Below are positions 49,191-57,884 of a stretch of 64,000 bases of DNA, one piece after another; position 1 is the stretch's first letter, and each line of letters opens with the position of its first letter. The notes beneath the pieces were generated by a model that had not been told where the DNA came from, searched no databases, and saw only the letters and a list, made by a program, of their open reading frames with translations. Made by a program: the position numbers and the translations under genes. The stretch comes from Aggregatibacter actinomycetemcomitans (GTDB lineage Bacteria; Pseudomonadota; Gammaproteobacteria; Enterobacterales; Pasteurellaceae), in NCBI RefSeq assembly GCF_003130205.1, contig NZ_NRDF01000003.1, forward strand, positions 93,096-157,095. The letters run 5' to 3'.

Positions 49191-49691
49191 CTATGCCAAT
49201 ACCACAAGTGCCGCGTCGTAATTGGGTTCGTTCTTAATTTCAGAAACCAATTCGCTGTGTAATACGTTGTTGTTTTCATCCAACACAATCACCGCGCGGG
49301 CAGTTAAACCGGCAAGCGGGCCGGAAGTGATGTCAACGCCTAAGGTATTGTGCAGAGCGTGGTTGCGGAAAGTGGAAAGGGTTTTGACATTTTCAACGCC
49401 TTCTGCGCCACAGAAACGGGCTTGGGCGAACGGTAAATCGGCGGAAATGCAAAGCACTACGGTATTTGCTAAATTTGCCGCTTTTTCATTGAATTTGCGT
49501 ACCGATGTGGCGCAAACACCGGTGTCGATACTTGGGAAAATGTTTAAGACTTTGCGTTTACCGGCAAAGCTGTTAAGTGACACATCTGCCAATTCATTGT
49601 TGACTAAAGTGAAATCGGCGATTTGCGTATCTGTTGCAGGAAAAGTGCCTGCAACATCAATCGGGGTGCCTGTTAAAGTGACTTTACTCAT
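49191..49691 (-). CDS. tpx: Thiol peroxidase, atypical 2-Cys (Tpx)
   Basis: Reduces lipid and hydrogen peroxides using thioredoxin. The 166-residue protein has the peroxidatic cysteine in [16 protein letters not shown] (about residue 60) and the resolving cysteine in [11 protein letters not shown] (about 94). Spacing matches the Tpx family. Confidence 0.93.
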   Translation of the reverse strand: MSKVTLTGTPIDVAGTFPATDTQIADFTLVNNELADVSLNSFAGKRKVLNIFPSIDTGVCATSVRKFNEKAANLANTVVLCISADLPFAQARFCGAEGVENVKTLSTFRNHALHNTLGVDITSGPLAGLTARAVIVLDENNNVLHSELVSEIKNEPNYDAALVVLA

Positions 49692-49732
49692 AATTTTCTC
49701 CTAAATTGAATTAAAAATATAATGCCGCGCTA

Positions 49733-50797
49733 TTAATGGCAACGGCTGCTTAATTGACCTGAAGTTTGCACTTCAATGATCGGAACTTCGTTTATATTCG
49801 GCACATTGCAGTTATTGCATTTCATTTTGCCGATCATATTCAGTAATAGTTTACCAAGCGCTTCGATATGCGCCGGTTCGGCATTGAGCGCCGGGATGTA
49901 GTGATAACTTTGTCCGCCGCTGGCTAAAAATAGTTCGCGGTTTTCTTCGGCGATTTCTTCCAAGGTTTCCAAACAATCGGCGGCAAAGCCGGGGCAGACG
50001 ACGGCGATATTTTTAATGCCCTGCTGTGCCGCGCCGGCAAGAAAGTCGTCGGTGTAAGGCTGCAACCATTCTTCTTTACCAAAGCGGGACTGGAAAGTCA
50101 CTCCCCACTGTTTTTCATTTAAACCCAAACCTTGCGCTACAGCAGCGGCAGTTTGTTGACAGTGGGTGCGGTAATAATCGCCGGTGTTTTCGTAACGCAA
50201 CGGAATGCCATGGAAAGAGAACAGTAAAAACTCTTCGGATTTCAACCGCACTTTGCAGGATTCAATCAGGGCTGTAATGTAATCTTGGTTTAATTGATAA
50301 GAATGAATGAAATCGAACGGCACGATGCCACGCTGTTGTTTCAGCGCCGCAGCGAAGGAGTCAAACACAGCGCCTGTGGTGGTGCTACTGTATTGCGGAT
50401 AAAGCGGCAATACAATGATGTGATCCACTTTTTTATCTATTAATTTTTGTACCGCATCGGGTATTGACGGATTGCCATAAGTCATGCCGATTTCGATTTC
50501 CATATTAAGGTTTTGTTGTTGCAGAAAAATCGCTAATGCTTCTTTTTGTTGTTGAGTTATGGTAAGTAGCGGCGAACCTTGTTTGGTCCAAATGGACCGG
50601 TAGTTTTTTGCAATACGTTTGGAGCGCAAGGGCAAAATAATGGCTTTGAGCAGCGGAAACCATTTATAGCGTGGCAAATCTACTACGCGCGGATCCGTTA
50701 AAAATTGCCATAAGTAGCGGGAAATATCCTTAGGATTGGGCGAGTCCGGTGTGCCTAAATTGGCAAGGATAACGCCGATTTTTGCTGCTTTATTCAT
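49733..50797 (-). CDS. hemH: Ferrochelatase, with C-terminal cysteine-containing extension
   Basis: Inserts Fe(II) into protoporphyrin IX in the last step of haem synthesis. The 354-residue protein has the conserved [10 protein letters not shown] start, the metal-site histidine in [11 protein letters not shown] and the later glutamate in [12 protein letters not shown]. After the normal end (about residue 320) there is an extra tail with KCNNCN and a final SSRCH. Most relatives stop near 320-325. The tail could bind metal or an iron-sulfur cluster. The start overlaps the upstream thioesterase by 8 bases. Confidence 0.9.
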   Translation of the reverse strand: MNKAAKIGVILANLGTPDSPNPKDISRYLWQFLTDPRVVDLPRYKWFPLLKAIILPLRSKRIAKNYRSIWTKQGSPLLTITQQQKEALAIFLQQQNLNMEIEIGMTYGNPSIPDAVQKLIDKKVDHIIVLPLYPQYSSTTTGAVFDSFAAALKQQRGIVPFDFIHSYQLNQDYITALIESCKVRLKSEEFLLFSFHGIPLRYENTGDYYRTHCQQTAAAVAQGLGLNEKQWGVTFQSRFGKEEWLQPYTDDFLAGAAQQGIKNIAVVCPGFAADCLETLEEIAEENRELFLASGGQSYHYIPALNAEPAHIEALGKLLLNMIGKMKCNNCNVPNINEVPIIEVQTSGQLSSRCH

Positions 50798-51212
50798 GAG
50801 TGATTACAGAAAGAGTTAAACGTGAAACGCAGCATAGTTTATCTTGCTCGTCACGAATGTCAATTTGCCAAACCTGCACATTTTTGCCTAAGCGAATGGG
50901 AGTGGTTTTGGCGTACACATTGCCTTGATGTACGGCACGCAAGTGATTGGCGTTAATTTCCAACCCGACCACCGCCTGATTTTCCGCCACACAACAAAAT
51001 CCAGCTGTTGAAGCGATAGTTTCCGCCAATGCCGCAGAAATGCCGCCGTGCAATAACCCCATGGGTTGCGTCGTGCGTCGATCTACCGGCATTCGTGCTT
51101 CCAACCAATCATCACCTTTGGCGATAAATTCAATACCCAAATGTTCCACTGCACAGTTTTTACAAAACGCATTCAGTTGTTCCAACGTAAGATTTTTTTT
51201 CCAGATACTCAT
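50790..51212 (-). CDS. Hotdog-fold acyl-CoA thioesterase (YdiI/MenI-like)
   Basis: Hydrolyses acyl-CoA thioesters; members of this family include the DHNA-CoA thioesterase MenI of menaquinone synthesis. The 140-residue protein has the family motif [17 protein letters not shown] with the catalytic glutamate. It lies between ydiJ and hemH, the same order as in H. influenzae. The role in menaquinone synthesis is likely but not proved by sequence. Confidence 0.84.
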   Translation of the reverse strand: MSIWKKNLTLEQLNAFCKNCAVEHLGIEFIAKGDDWLEARMPVDRRTTQPMGLLHGGISAALAETIASTAGFCCVAENQAVVGLEINANHLRAVHQGNVYAKTTPIRLGKNVQVWQIDIRDEQDKLCCVSRLTLSVITHE

Positions 51213-51221
51213 GGGATCTCG

Positions 51222-54200
51222 TTATTTAAATAAAGTTAATAAGGCTTGCACGGGGTGTTTCGGCTGATAATGGGCGAAACGTTTAACTTGACTGCGGCAG
51301 GAATAGCCGGTGGCCAAACAATAGTCAGGACTTTTATTTTGCAGTTTTTGCTCCCACGAAGATACATAAATGGCTTTCGACATCTCGATGTGTTGGGTTT
51401 CATGCCCGAAAGTGCCCGCCATGCCGCAACAACCCACGCTTTCAACCTGTAATTGTTGAGTGAACGCGGCAAAAATTTGTTGCCATTCTTTTGCGCTGTT
51501 CGGCATTGCGGTGATTTCCGTGCAATGCGGGAATAAATACCACTGATGTGGCTCAAAAGTGCGGCCATTTTTCCCGGCGTTTTTCATGTGCTGTAACAAC
51601 GTGCCGTTATCAAGCTGTTGTTTTAGCCATTCGTGGGCGGTTAGCACATGGAAATCGCCCCGCGCCTCCCTCAGGATTTCTTTATACTCATCCCGATAAG
51701 ACAACACAATCGCCGGATCTACGCCCACCAGCGGCAAGCCGAGTTTCGCCATACGATTAAGAAAATCCGCCTGATTTTTCGCGGTTTTCGCAAAACGGGT
51801 TAAAAAGCCTTTAATGTGCTGCGCCTTGCCGTTCGGTTTGAATGGCAATAATACCGCTTTAAAGCCTAATTTTTCGATCAGCGCCACAAAATCGGCAACC
51901 ACTTTGGCATCATAATAGGAGGTAAAAGGATCCTGCACGATGAGTAAAACATTCTGTTTTTCCACCGCACTTAGGCGCTCCAGTGTTTCCAAGGAATCGT
52001 TTTTATGCCCGATTTGAATGAGTTGCTGCTGCAAATTCGGCGTGGACAACAACGGTAAATCCGTCATGCCTAAATATTTTTCCGCCGCTTTTTGGCTCAC
52101 TTTTGCCGCTGTGAAGTAATTGAAGAAGTTTGCCTGTTTTGCCATCAGCGGCGCAATAAATTCCACATTGGACACCACATAATCTTTTATCGGGCGCAAA
52201 TAGCGTTGGTGATAAAAATGAAAGAATTTAGAACGGAAACTCGGCACATCGATTTTAATCGGACATTGGCTGGCGCAGGCTTTGCAGGCAAGGCAGGTAT
52301 CCATAGCGGCTTTCACTTCATGGGAGAAATCATATTCGCCACGGCGTTTTTTGCGGCTGTTTTGGATTTTTTTCACGATATTCGTGAGTTTCATTGTGGA
52401 TTGTTTGAAATCCAGTTGTTCTGGACGAACCTGCTCATTTGCCAATAAACGCAACCATTCGCGAATCATCGCGGCGCGTCCTTTCGGTGAAAAAATACGG
52501 TTTTTGCTCACTTTCATGGACGGACACATGGCGCTGTGCACGTCAAAATTAAAGCATAACCCGTTGCCATTACAATTCATGGCGCCGATAAACTCTTCTT
52601 TCATTTGAATCGGAATTTGACGATCCAAATCGGCGCGCATCGGCGATAAGATGGAGTAGAGTTCTTGCTCGCTGTTCAGCGGGGTGCAGATTTTCCCCGG
52701 ATTTAAGCGGTTTTGCGGATCGAACAGGAATTTGATGTAACGTAACTCGCGCCATAGTGCCGGTGTGAAGAATTTTTCGCCGTATTGCGAGCGCATACCT
52801 TTGCCGTGTTCGCCCCAAATTAAACCGCCGTATTTGTGGGTTAAGTTCGCCACTTGGTCGGAAACCCGTTTGAACAGTTTCACCTGTTCCGGATCGCATA
52901 AGTCCAACGCCGGACGCACGTGTAACACGCCCGCATCCACGTGTCCGAACATACCGTATTGCAGATGGTGGCTGTCCAACAAAGCGCGGAATTCACTAAT
53001 ATAGTTCGCCAGATTTTCCGGTGGCACGCAGGTGTCTTCTACAAACGGAATGGGTTTTGCAGCGCCTTTGGCGTTGCCCAGCAAGCCCACGGCTTTTTTG
53101 CGCATGGCGTAAATTCGTTCAATAGAAGGCAAGTCGGAACACGCCTGATAGCCGATGATATGATCTTGTCCGTCGGCAATTTTTTGATCCAACGCGGCAC
53201 ATAATTGGGACACTTGATTTTCAATGATCGCCTGGTTATTGCTTGCATATTCTACAATATTTAAGCCGAGAATCGGATTTTGCTCTTCTTCTGTTAAGAG
53301 TTCTTTCACCGAATGCCAAATAATGTCCTGCTTCGCCAGATTCAACACTTTGGAATCCACGGTTTCCACGGAAAGGGCGTTGGCTTTCACCATAAACGGC
53401 GCGTTGCGTAATGCCGCATCAAAGGAGCTATATTTAATGTTAATTAAGGTGCGATATTGCGGAATCGGCGTTAAATCCAGCACCGCTTCGCAAATAAAGG
53501 CGAGAGATCCTTCCGAGCCGGTGAGAATACGGGTTAAATTGAATTCGCTTAAATCAGCGTTAAAAACATTTTTTAAATCGTAACCGGTGAGAAAGCGATT
53601 CAATTGTGGCAAATCATGGATAATTTGTTCACGGTTTTCTTTGCAGCGTTGGAAAATTTCCTGATGGATTTTTTTTCCGCCGGCAGACAAATGACTTTCT
53701 TCGATAGTATGAAAAACGTCGTCAGATTTGACCGCACTTGTGTCCAGAATTTCGCCGTTCATCAATACGGCACGCAATCCCAAAACATGGTCGGAGGTTT
53801 TGCCGTATTGTAAGGAACCTTGCCCGGAGGCATCCGTATTGATCATGCCGCCCAAGGTGGCGCGGTTGCTGGTGGAAAGCTCCGGCGAGAAAAATAAACC
53901 GTGCGGTTTGAGAAACTGATTGAGCTGATCTTTCACCACGCCCGCTTGCACGCGTACCCAACGTTCTTTTACGTTTAACTCTAAAATTTTCGTCATGTGG
54001 CGGGATAAGTCCACAATAATATTGTTATTGATAGATTGCCCGTTGGTTCCCGTGCCGCCGCCGCGCGGGGTAAAGGTCAGCGGAAGGTATTTTTCCTGTT
54101 GCGCCAGTTTGGTCAGGCGCACCACATCGGTGACGGTTTTGGGGAATAAAATGGCTTGCGGCAGTTGCTGATAAACGCTATTATCGGTGGCTAAACTGAG

Positions 54201-54320
54201 ACGATCGGCATAATTGGACGCAATATCGCCTTCAAAATGTTGCTGACGTAGGGTATTCAAATAATCTTTAACTAAAGGAGAGCATTGGGGAACATTTTTT
54301 AAACGAGGTAGTATTTGCAT
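51222..54320 (-). CDS. ydiJ: FAD/iron-sulfur D-2-hydroxyacid dehydrogenase (YdiJ)
   Basis: Large oxidoreductase of 1032 residues: an N-terminal FAD-binding PCMH domain (TPRGGGTGTNGQS, about 88-100), a FAD-oxidase C domain (FGHVDAGVLHVRP), a 4Fe-4S region (CLACKACASQCPIKID, about 675) and a CCG-type tail (GCCGMAGTFGHE). Related E. coli YdiJ oxidises D-2-hydroxyglutarate; the substrate here is inferred. It starts the ydiJ-thioesterase-hemH operon. Confidence 0.9.
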   Translation of the reverse strand: MQILPRLKNVPQCSPLVKDYLNTLRQQHFEGDIASNYADRLSLATDNSVYQQLPQAILFPKTVTDVVRLTKLAQQEKYLPLTFTPRGGGTGTNGQSINNNIIVDLSRHMTKILELNVKERWVRVQAGVVKDQLNQFLKPHGLFFSPELSTSNRATLGGMINTDASGQGSLQYGKTSDHVLGLRAVLMNGEILDTSAVKSDDVFHTIEESHLSAGGKKIHQEIFQRCKENREQIIHDLPQLNRFLTGYDLKNVFNADLSEFNLTRILTGSEGSLAFICEAVLDLTPIPQYRTLINIKYSSFDAALRNAPFMVKANALSVETVDSKVLNLAKQDIIWHSVKELLTEEEQNPILGLNIVEYASNNQAIIENQVSQLCAALDQKIADGQDHIIGYQACSDLPSIERIYAMRKKAVGLLGNAKGAAKPIPFVEDTCVPPENLANYISEFRALLDSHHLQYGMFGHVDAGVLHVRPALDLCDPEQVKLFKRVSDQVANLTHKYGGLIWGEHGKGMRSQYGEKFFTPALWRELRYIKFLFDPQNRLNPGKICTPLNSEQELYSILSPMRADLDRQIPIQMKEEFIGAMNCNGNGLCFNFDVHSAMCPSMKVSKNRIFSPKGRAAMIREWLRLLANEQVRPEQLDFKQSTMKLTNIVKKIQNSRKKRRGEYDFSHEVKAAMDTCLACKACASQCPIKIDVPSFRSKFFHFYHQRYLRPIKDYVVSNVEFIAPLMAKQANFFNYFTAAKVSQKAAEKYLGMTDLPLLSTPNLQQQLIQIGHKNDSLETLERLSAVEKQNVLLIVQDPFTSYYDAKVVADFVALIEKLGFKAVLLPFKPNGKAQHIKGFLTRFAKTAKNQADFLNRMAKLGLPLVGVDPAIVLSYRDEYKEILREARGDFHVLTAHEWLKQQLDNGTLLQHMKNAGKNGRTFEPHQWYLFPHCTEITAMPNSAKEWQQIFAAFTQQLQVESVGCCGMAGTFGHETQHIEMSKAIYVSSWEQKLQNKSPDYCLATGYSCRSQVKRFAHYQPKHPVQALLTLFK

Positions 54321-54759
54321 AGCGCTTGATTAGTTAGAGCGGTAGAAAGTAACCGAATCTTAACATACAAATGCAGAATATTGTCAGTAGAAAAAGGCAA
54401 AGAAATATTAAATTTACTGAATAAATTCTTAAGATTGGTTGATTAGTGAACTAGAAAGGTGTTAGATTGTTTAAAAAACAATCAAAAAAACTTAAGTTGT
54501 TTGATTTTCGGCTTTTTAGTGGGATAATGTCTGAACTTTTAAACAGTCATTTCATAAGGGATATGTATTTGTTAAAAGTATATGGGGTGAATTTAACTTC
54601 GTATTAAACAATATTTTAGTTCGTTAATTGTAAAGAATTTCACTTTTTTACTTAAACGGTTTAAGATGACAGGTAACACAAGTCCTTGTGTTGGTTTTCA
54701 GCTGTATCGGCTGATACTGTTTTAAATTAAAGATGACTAAGTTAAAGAGGATCATCAAA
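54321..54759 (+). promoter_or_regulatory. Long ompA upstream region with leader hairpins
   Basis: A 440-base AT-rich, gene-free stretch. Near the ompA start it contains two hairpins: AACACAA, GTCC, TTGTGTT at 54675-54692 and GTATC, GGCT, GATAC at 54704-54717. They probably lie in the untranslated leader and may stabilise ompA mRNA, as the E. coli ompA leader does. GAGGATC precedes the start. Confidence 0.5.
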
Positions 54760-55800
54760 ATGAAAAGAACTGCAATCGCATTAGCTATCGCTGGTTTAGT
54801 AGCAGCAACAGTAGCACAGGCAGCACCACAAGCAAACACTTTCTATGCTGGTGCAAAAGCCGGTTGGGCTTCGTCTCATCACGGATTAAATCAATTTAAA
54901 CAGAAAGGAGTTTCTATAAATCGTAACTCTGAGGCTTACGGCGTTTTCGGTGGTTATCAAATTACAGATAACTTCGCTGTTGAAGCAGGTTATGAATATT
55001 TTGGACGTTCTAAGGCTAAAGTTAATGGTGCCCAACGCTTTAGACATACTGCTCATGGTACAACTTTAGCACTTAAGGCAAGTTATCCTGTGTTGGACAA
55101 CTTAGATGTTTATGGACGTGTTGGTGCCGCTTTAATTCGTAGTGATTATAAAGTTGGTCAAGCCAATAAACCTGATAGATATCACAATTTGAAAGTATCT
55201 CCGGTTTTTGCGGGTGGTGTTGAGTACGCCATTCTTCCTGAACTGGCATTACGAGCAGAATACCAATGGGTTAGCCGTGTAGGCAACTTAGGTCGTGCAG
55301 AAGAAAGAGCCGACCGTTCTGCACGTACAATTGATTATTCACCGGACATCGGTTCTGTAGCAGTTGGTTTGTCCTACCGTTTCGGTCAAGGTGTAGCACC
55401 TGCTCCGGCTCCTGAAGTTGTAAGAAAGACATTCAGCTTGAACTCTGATGTGACTTTCGCATTCGGTAAAGCTAACTTAAAACCGCAAGCACAAAGCACA
55501 TTAGACGGCATCTACGGCGAAATCGCTCAAGTGAACAATGCTAATGTTCAAGTTGCAGGTTATACAGACCGTATCGGTTCTGACGCTTACAACCAAAAAT
55601 TATCTCAAAGACGTGCTGAAACTGTAGCAAACTACCTTGTATCTAAAGGTGTTTCTCAACAAGCCATCTCTGCTACCGGTCATGGTAAAGCAAATCCGGT
55701 TACCGGTAACAAATGCGATGCAGTTAAAGGCCGTAAAGCGCTTATTGCTTGCTTGGCTGATGACCGTCGCGTAGAAATCGCTGTTAATGGTACTAAATAA
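54760..55800 (+). CDS. ompA: Outer membrane protein OmpA (P5 family)
   Basis: Abundant outer-membrane porin-like protein that anchors the envelope to peptidoglycan. The 346-residue precursor has a signal peptide (MKRTAIALAIAGLVAATVAQA), an eight-strand beta-barrel (about 22-220), a Pro-Ala linker (GVAPAPAPEVV) and an OmpA C-terminal domain with FAFGKANLKPQ, GYTDRIGSDAYNQKLSQRRA and two late cysteines. ATG at 54760 opens the signal peptide; the longer frame is upstream leader. Homologues in Aggregatibacter are major antigens. Confidence 0.94.
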   Translation: MKRTAIALAIAGLVAATVAQAAPQANTFYAGAKAGWASSHHGLNQFKQKGVSINRNSEAYGVFGGYQITDNFAVEAGYEYFGRSKAKVNGAQRFRHTAHGTTLALKASYPVLDNLDVYGRVGAALIRSDYKVGQANKPDRYHNLKVSPVFAGGVEYAILPELALRAEYQWVSRVGNLGRAEERADRSARTIDYSPDIGSVAVGLSYRFGQGVAPAPAPEVVRKTFSLNSDVTFAFGKANLKPQAQSTLDGIYGEIAQVNNANVQVAGYTDRIGSDAYNQKLSQRRAETVANYLVSKGVSQQAISATGHGKANPVTGNKCDAVKGRKALIACLADDRRVEIAVNGTK

Positions 55801-55833
55801 TTCATTTGTTGATTATTAGCAAATAGAAATAAT

Positions 55834-55866
55834 AAAGACCTAAACGAAAGTTTAGGTCTTTTGTTT
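55834..55866 (+). terminator. Terminator after ompA
   Basis: AAAGACCTAAAC, GAAA tetraloop, GTTTAGGTCTTT and then TGTTTT; a perfect 12-bp stem. Confidence 0.9.
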
Positions 55867-55901
55867 TATGTAGTCAGGTTATTTAAATATAAGGAATGAA
55901 A

Positions 55902-56293
55902 ATGAAAAAATGGCTTATTTTAATCGCAGTTATTGTGATTGCGGCAGTCACCTTGATTCCAAGCTATAACGGTTTTGTAAAAGCGGAAGAAGAAATTTAT
56001 TCTGTGTGGATAAATGTGTGGAATCCACTTACCACGTCGTAGCGACTTAATTCCGAATTTAGTGAATATGGAAAAAAGTCAGGCGAATTTTGCAAAAGGA
56101 ACCTTAACCGGTGTTGTTGAAGCCGTGCAAAAGCGGTACAAAACAAAATCGATCCGTCTAAATTTAACGGAAGAACCATTAACTCAATTCCAACAAAATC
56201 AAATGCTATGAGTTCGGCGTTATCCCGTTTGTTGGTAAGCGGGAAAATTATCCTGAATTGGGTGCCGATGAAGGCTTCATGAATTTAGCGTAA
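55902..56293 (+). pseudogene. lemA: lemA pseudogene
   Basis: From ATG at 55902 the frame gives a membrane anchor (MKKWLILIAVIVIAAVT) and PSYNGFVKAEEEI, the LemA start, then a stop at 56041. Other frames continue RSDLIPNLVNMEKSQA, GTLTGVVEAVQK, then MSSALSRLLVS and ENYPELGADEGFMNLA before a stop. At least three frame changes and gaps are present. Intact LemA is about 190 residues and of unclear function. Confidence 0.8.
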
Positions 56294-56587
56294 AAAAGTG
56301 CGGTGGTTTTTTATCGCGTTTTTATGGCGACATCGAAGCTGTAACAAGCGGAAATTATTCCGGTTGTGGTAATCGGTAAAATCAACTGGCGCCGACCTTA
56401 TGTCAGCCCAATGAATCATGTGCTGAATGAAGAATTAACCTAAATCTTGCCGCCCTAATGGACGAGGTGAGGGCGCTCCGGTAGTAGCCGGTAAATCCGA
56501 GTCAAACATTCAGGCTTTTATTGGTGGGGGAAAATTGTTTGTGATACAATACGCGCGTTTTTTCCTTCAATAAACACAAGGAACATT
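56294..56587. other. Gene-free stretch with unidentified coding debris
   Basis: Contains an uptake signal at about 56298 and short open pieces such as VVVIGKINWRRPYVSPMNHV near 56363-56440 ending in a stop, which look like another decayed gene I cannot name. A promoter for grxD should lie near 56540-56570, where GTGATACAAT could be a -10 region. Confidence 0.35.
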
Positions 56588-56917
56588 ATGGAAACTTTAG
56601 ATAAAATCAAAAAACAAATTAGCGAAAATCCAATTCTTATTTACATGAAAGGCTCGCCGAAATTCCCGTCTTGCGGTTTTTCCGCCCGTGCAGTCGAAGC
56701 GTTAATTCACTGCGGAGTGCCGTTCGGTTATGTGGATATTTTGCAACACCCTGATATTCGTGCCGAATTGCCGGCTTACGCCAACTGGCCAACGTTCCCG
56801 CAATTGTGGATAGAAGGCGAGTTAATCGGCGGTTGCGACATCGTGCTGGAAATGTACCAACAAGGTGAGCTTAAAACCTTATTACAAGAGGTTGCGACAA
56901 GACATCCGCAAGCGTAA
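56588..56917 (+). CDS. grxD: Monothiol glutaredoxin Grx4
   Basis: Carries and delivers [2Fe-2S] clusters, with BolA as usual partner. The 109-residue protein has the CGFS active site (FPSCGFSARA, about 27-36) and the WPTFPQLWI and GGCDIVLEM glutathione-binding segments. The start follows AAGGAAC. A USS terminator lies just downstream. Confidence 0.93.
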   Translation: METLDKIKKQISENPILIYMKGSPKFPSCGFSARAVEALIHCGVPFGYVDILQHPDIRAELPAYANWPTFPQLWIEGELIGGCDIVLEMYQQGELKTLLQEVATRHPQA

Positions 56918-56935
56918 AAACGCGTTTTAAAATGA

Positions 56936-56970
56936 CCGCACTTTGGTTTCCGGAGTGCGGTTTTTTGTTG
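56936..56970 (+). terminator. USS terminator after grxD
   Basis: GACCGCACTTTGG and its partial complement CGGAGTGCGGT, followed by TTTTTTG. Confidence 0.78.
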
Positions 56971-57041
56971 CTTGACGCAGGGAAAAACAGGCGGCCTGTG
57001 CTATAATTCACCGCAAATTTTTACCGCGCTTTAGGATCAAT

Positions 57042-57494
57042 ATGTCGTTTCAATTCAACACGATCGCCTTACTTTTGGTGATTTTAATTTTATTAGGTGT
57101 ACTCAGCCACAACAGTTCCATCACCATTTCCGCCGCTGTATTGCTTATCATGCAACAAACCTTGCTCGCCAAATATATTCCTTATTTGGAAAAATACGGC
57201 TTAAGCATCGGTATCGTGATTTTAACCATTGGTGTATTAAGCCCGCTGGTTTCCGGCAAAATCCAATTGCCGGGCTTGTCGGCGTTTTTTAGCTGGAAAA
57301 TGTTTGTCGCCATTGGTGTCGGCGTGTTGGTGGCGTGGCTTGCCGGCAAAGGCGTTCCGCTCATGGGAGAACAACCGGTTCTGGTAACCGGCTTGGTTAT
57401 AGGCACTATTATCGGCGTTTCTTTTCTCGGCGGCATTCCCGTGGGTCCACTCATCGCTGCCGGTATTTTGGCATTATTAATAGGAAAATTTTAA
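57042..57494 (+). CDS. DUF441/UPF0756 membrane protein (YeaL-like)
   Basis: A 150-residue inner-membrane protein with four to five hydrophobic segments and a conserved [14 protein letters not shown] loop. Family members occur widely; the function is unknown. Its stop is immediately followed by the start of the next gene at 57495, so the two are co-translated with hrpA. Confidence 0.83.
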   Translation: MSFQFNTIALLLVILILLGVLSHNSSITISAAVLLIMQQTLLAKYIPYLEKYGLSIGIVILTIGVLSPLVSGKIQLPGLSAFFSWKMFVAIGVGVLVAWLAGKGVPLMGEQPVLVTGLVIGTIIGVSFLGGIPVGPLIAAGILALLIGKF

Positions 57495-57884
57495 ATGAAA
57501 AACAAATGGTTATTCATTGCCGCCGTGAGCGGTTTTTTATCTGTCAGTATTGGCGCTTTTGCAGCACACGGTTTAAGCCAAGTGTTGGAACCGAAAGCTT
57601 TAGCCTGGATTGACACCGGCGTGAAATATCAAATGTTCCACACCCTCGCCATCATGGGAATCGGCATCGCGCAATTATGCCGTGAGCAATTCGTCGCCAA
57701 CAAAAGCGCCAATGTTGCCGCCGGCGCGTGGACCTTCGGCATCCTTCTCTTTAGCGGCAGTTTATATGCTCTCGCACTTGGCGCAGGTAAATTTATGGTT
57801 TGGCTCACGCCCATCGGCGGCACGCTATTTTTAATCGGCTGGCTTGGTTTGGCTTACGGCAGTTTCAAAAGTAAATCAGAATGA
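57495..57884 (+). CDS. DUF423 membrane protein
   Basis: A 129-residue inner-membrane protein with four predicted helices and the family opening SGFLSVSIGAFAAHGL and YQMFHTLAI motif. Function unknown. It overlaps the hrpA start by 4 bases (ATGA). Confidence 0.85.
   Translation: MKNKWLFIAAVSGFLSVSIGAFAAHGLSQVLEPKALAWIDTGVKYQMFHTLAIMGIGIAQLCREQFVANKSANVAAGAWTFGILLFSGSLYALALGAGKFMVWLTPIGGTLFLIGWLGLAYGSFKSKSE

Noticed and set aside
52092..52608. Plus-strand open frames of about 110-118 codons opposite ydiJ
   Set aside because: Antisense shadows of a well-conserved gene with no start signals or recognisable domains.
54733..54759. Upstream extension of ompA
   Set aside because: It would put basic residues before a complete signal peptide; the ribosome-binding site fits 54760.
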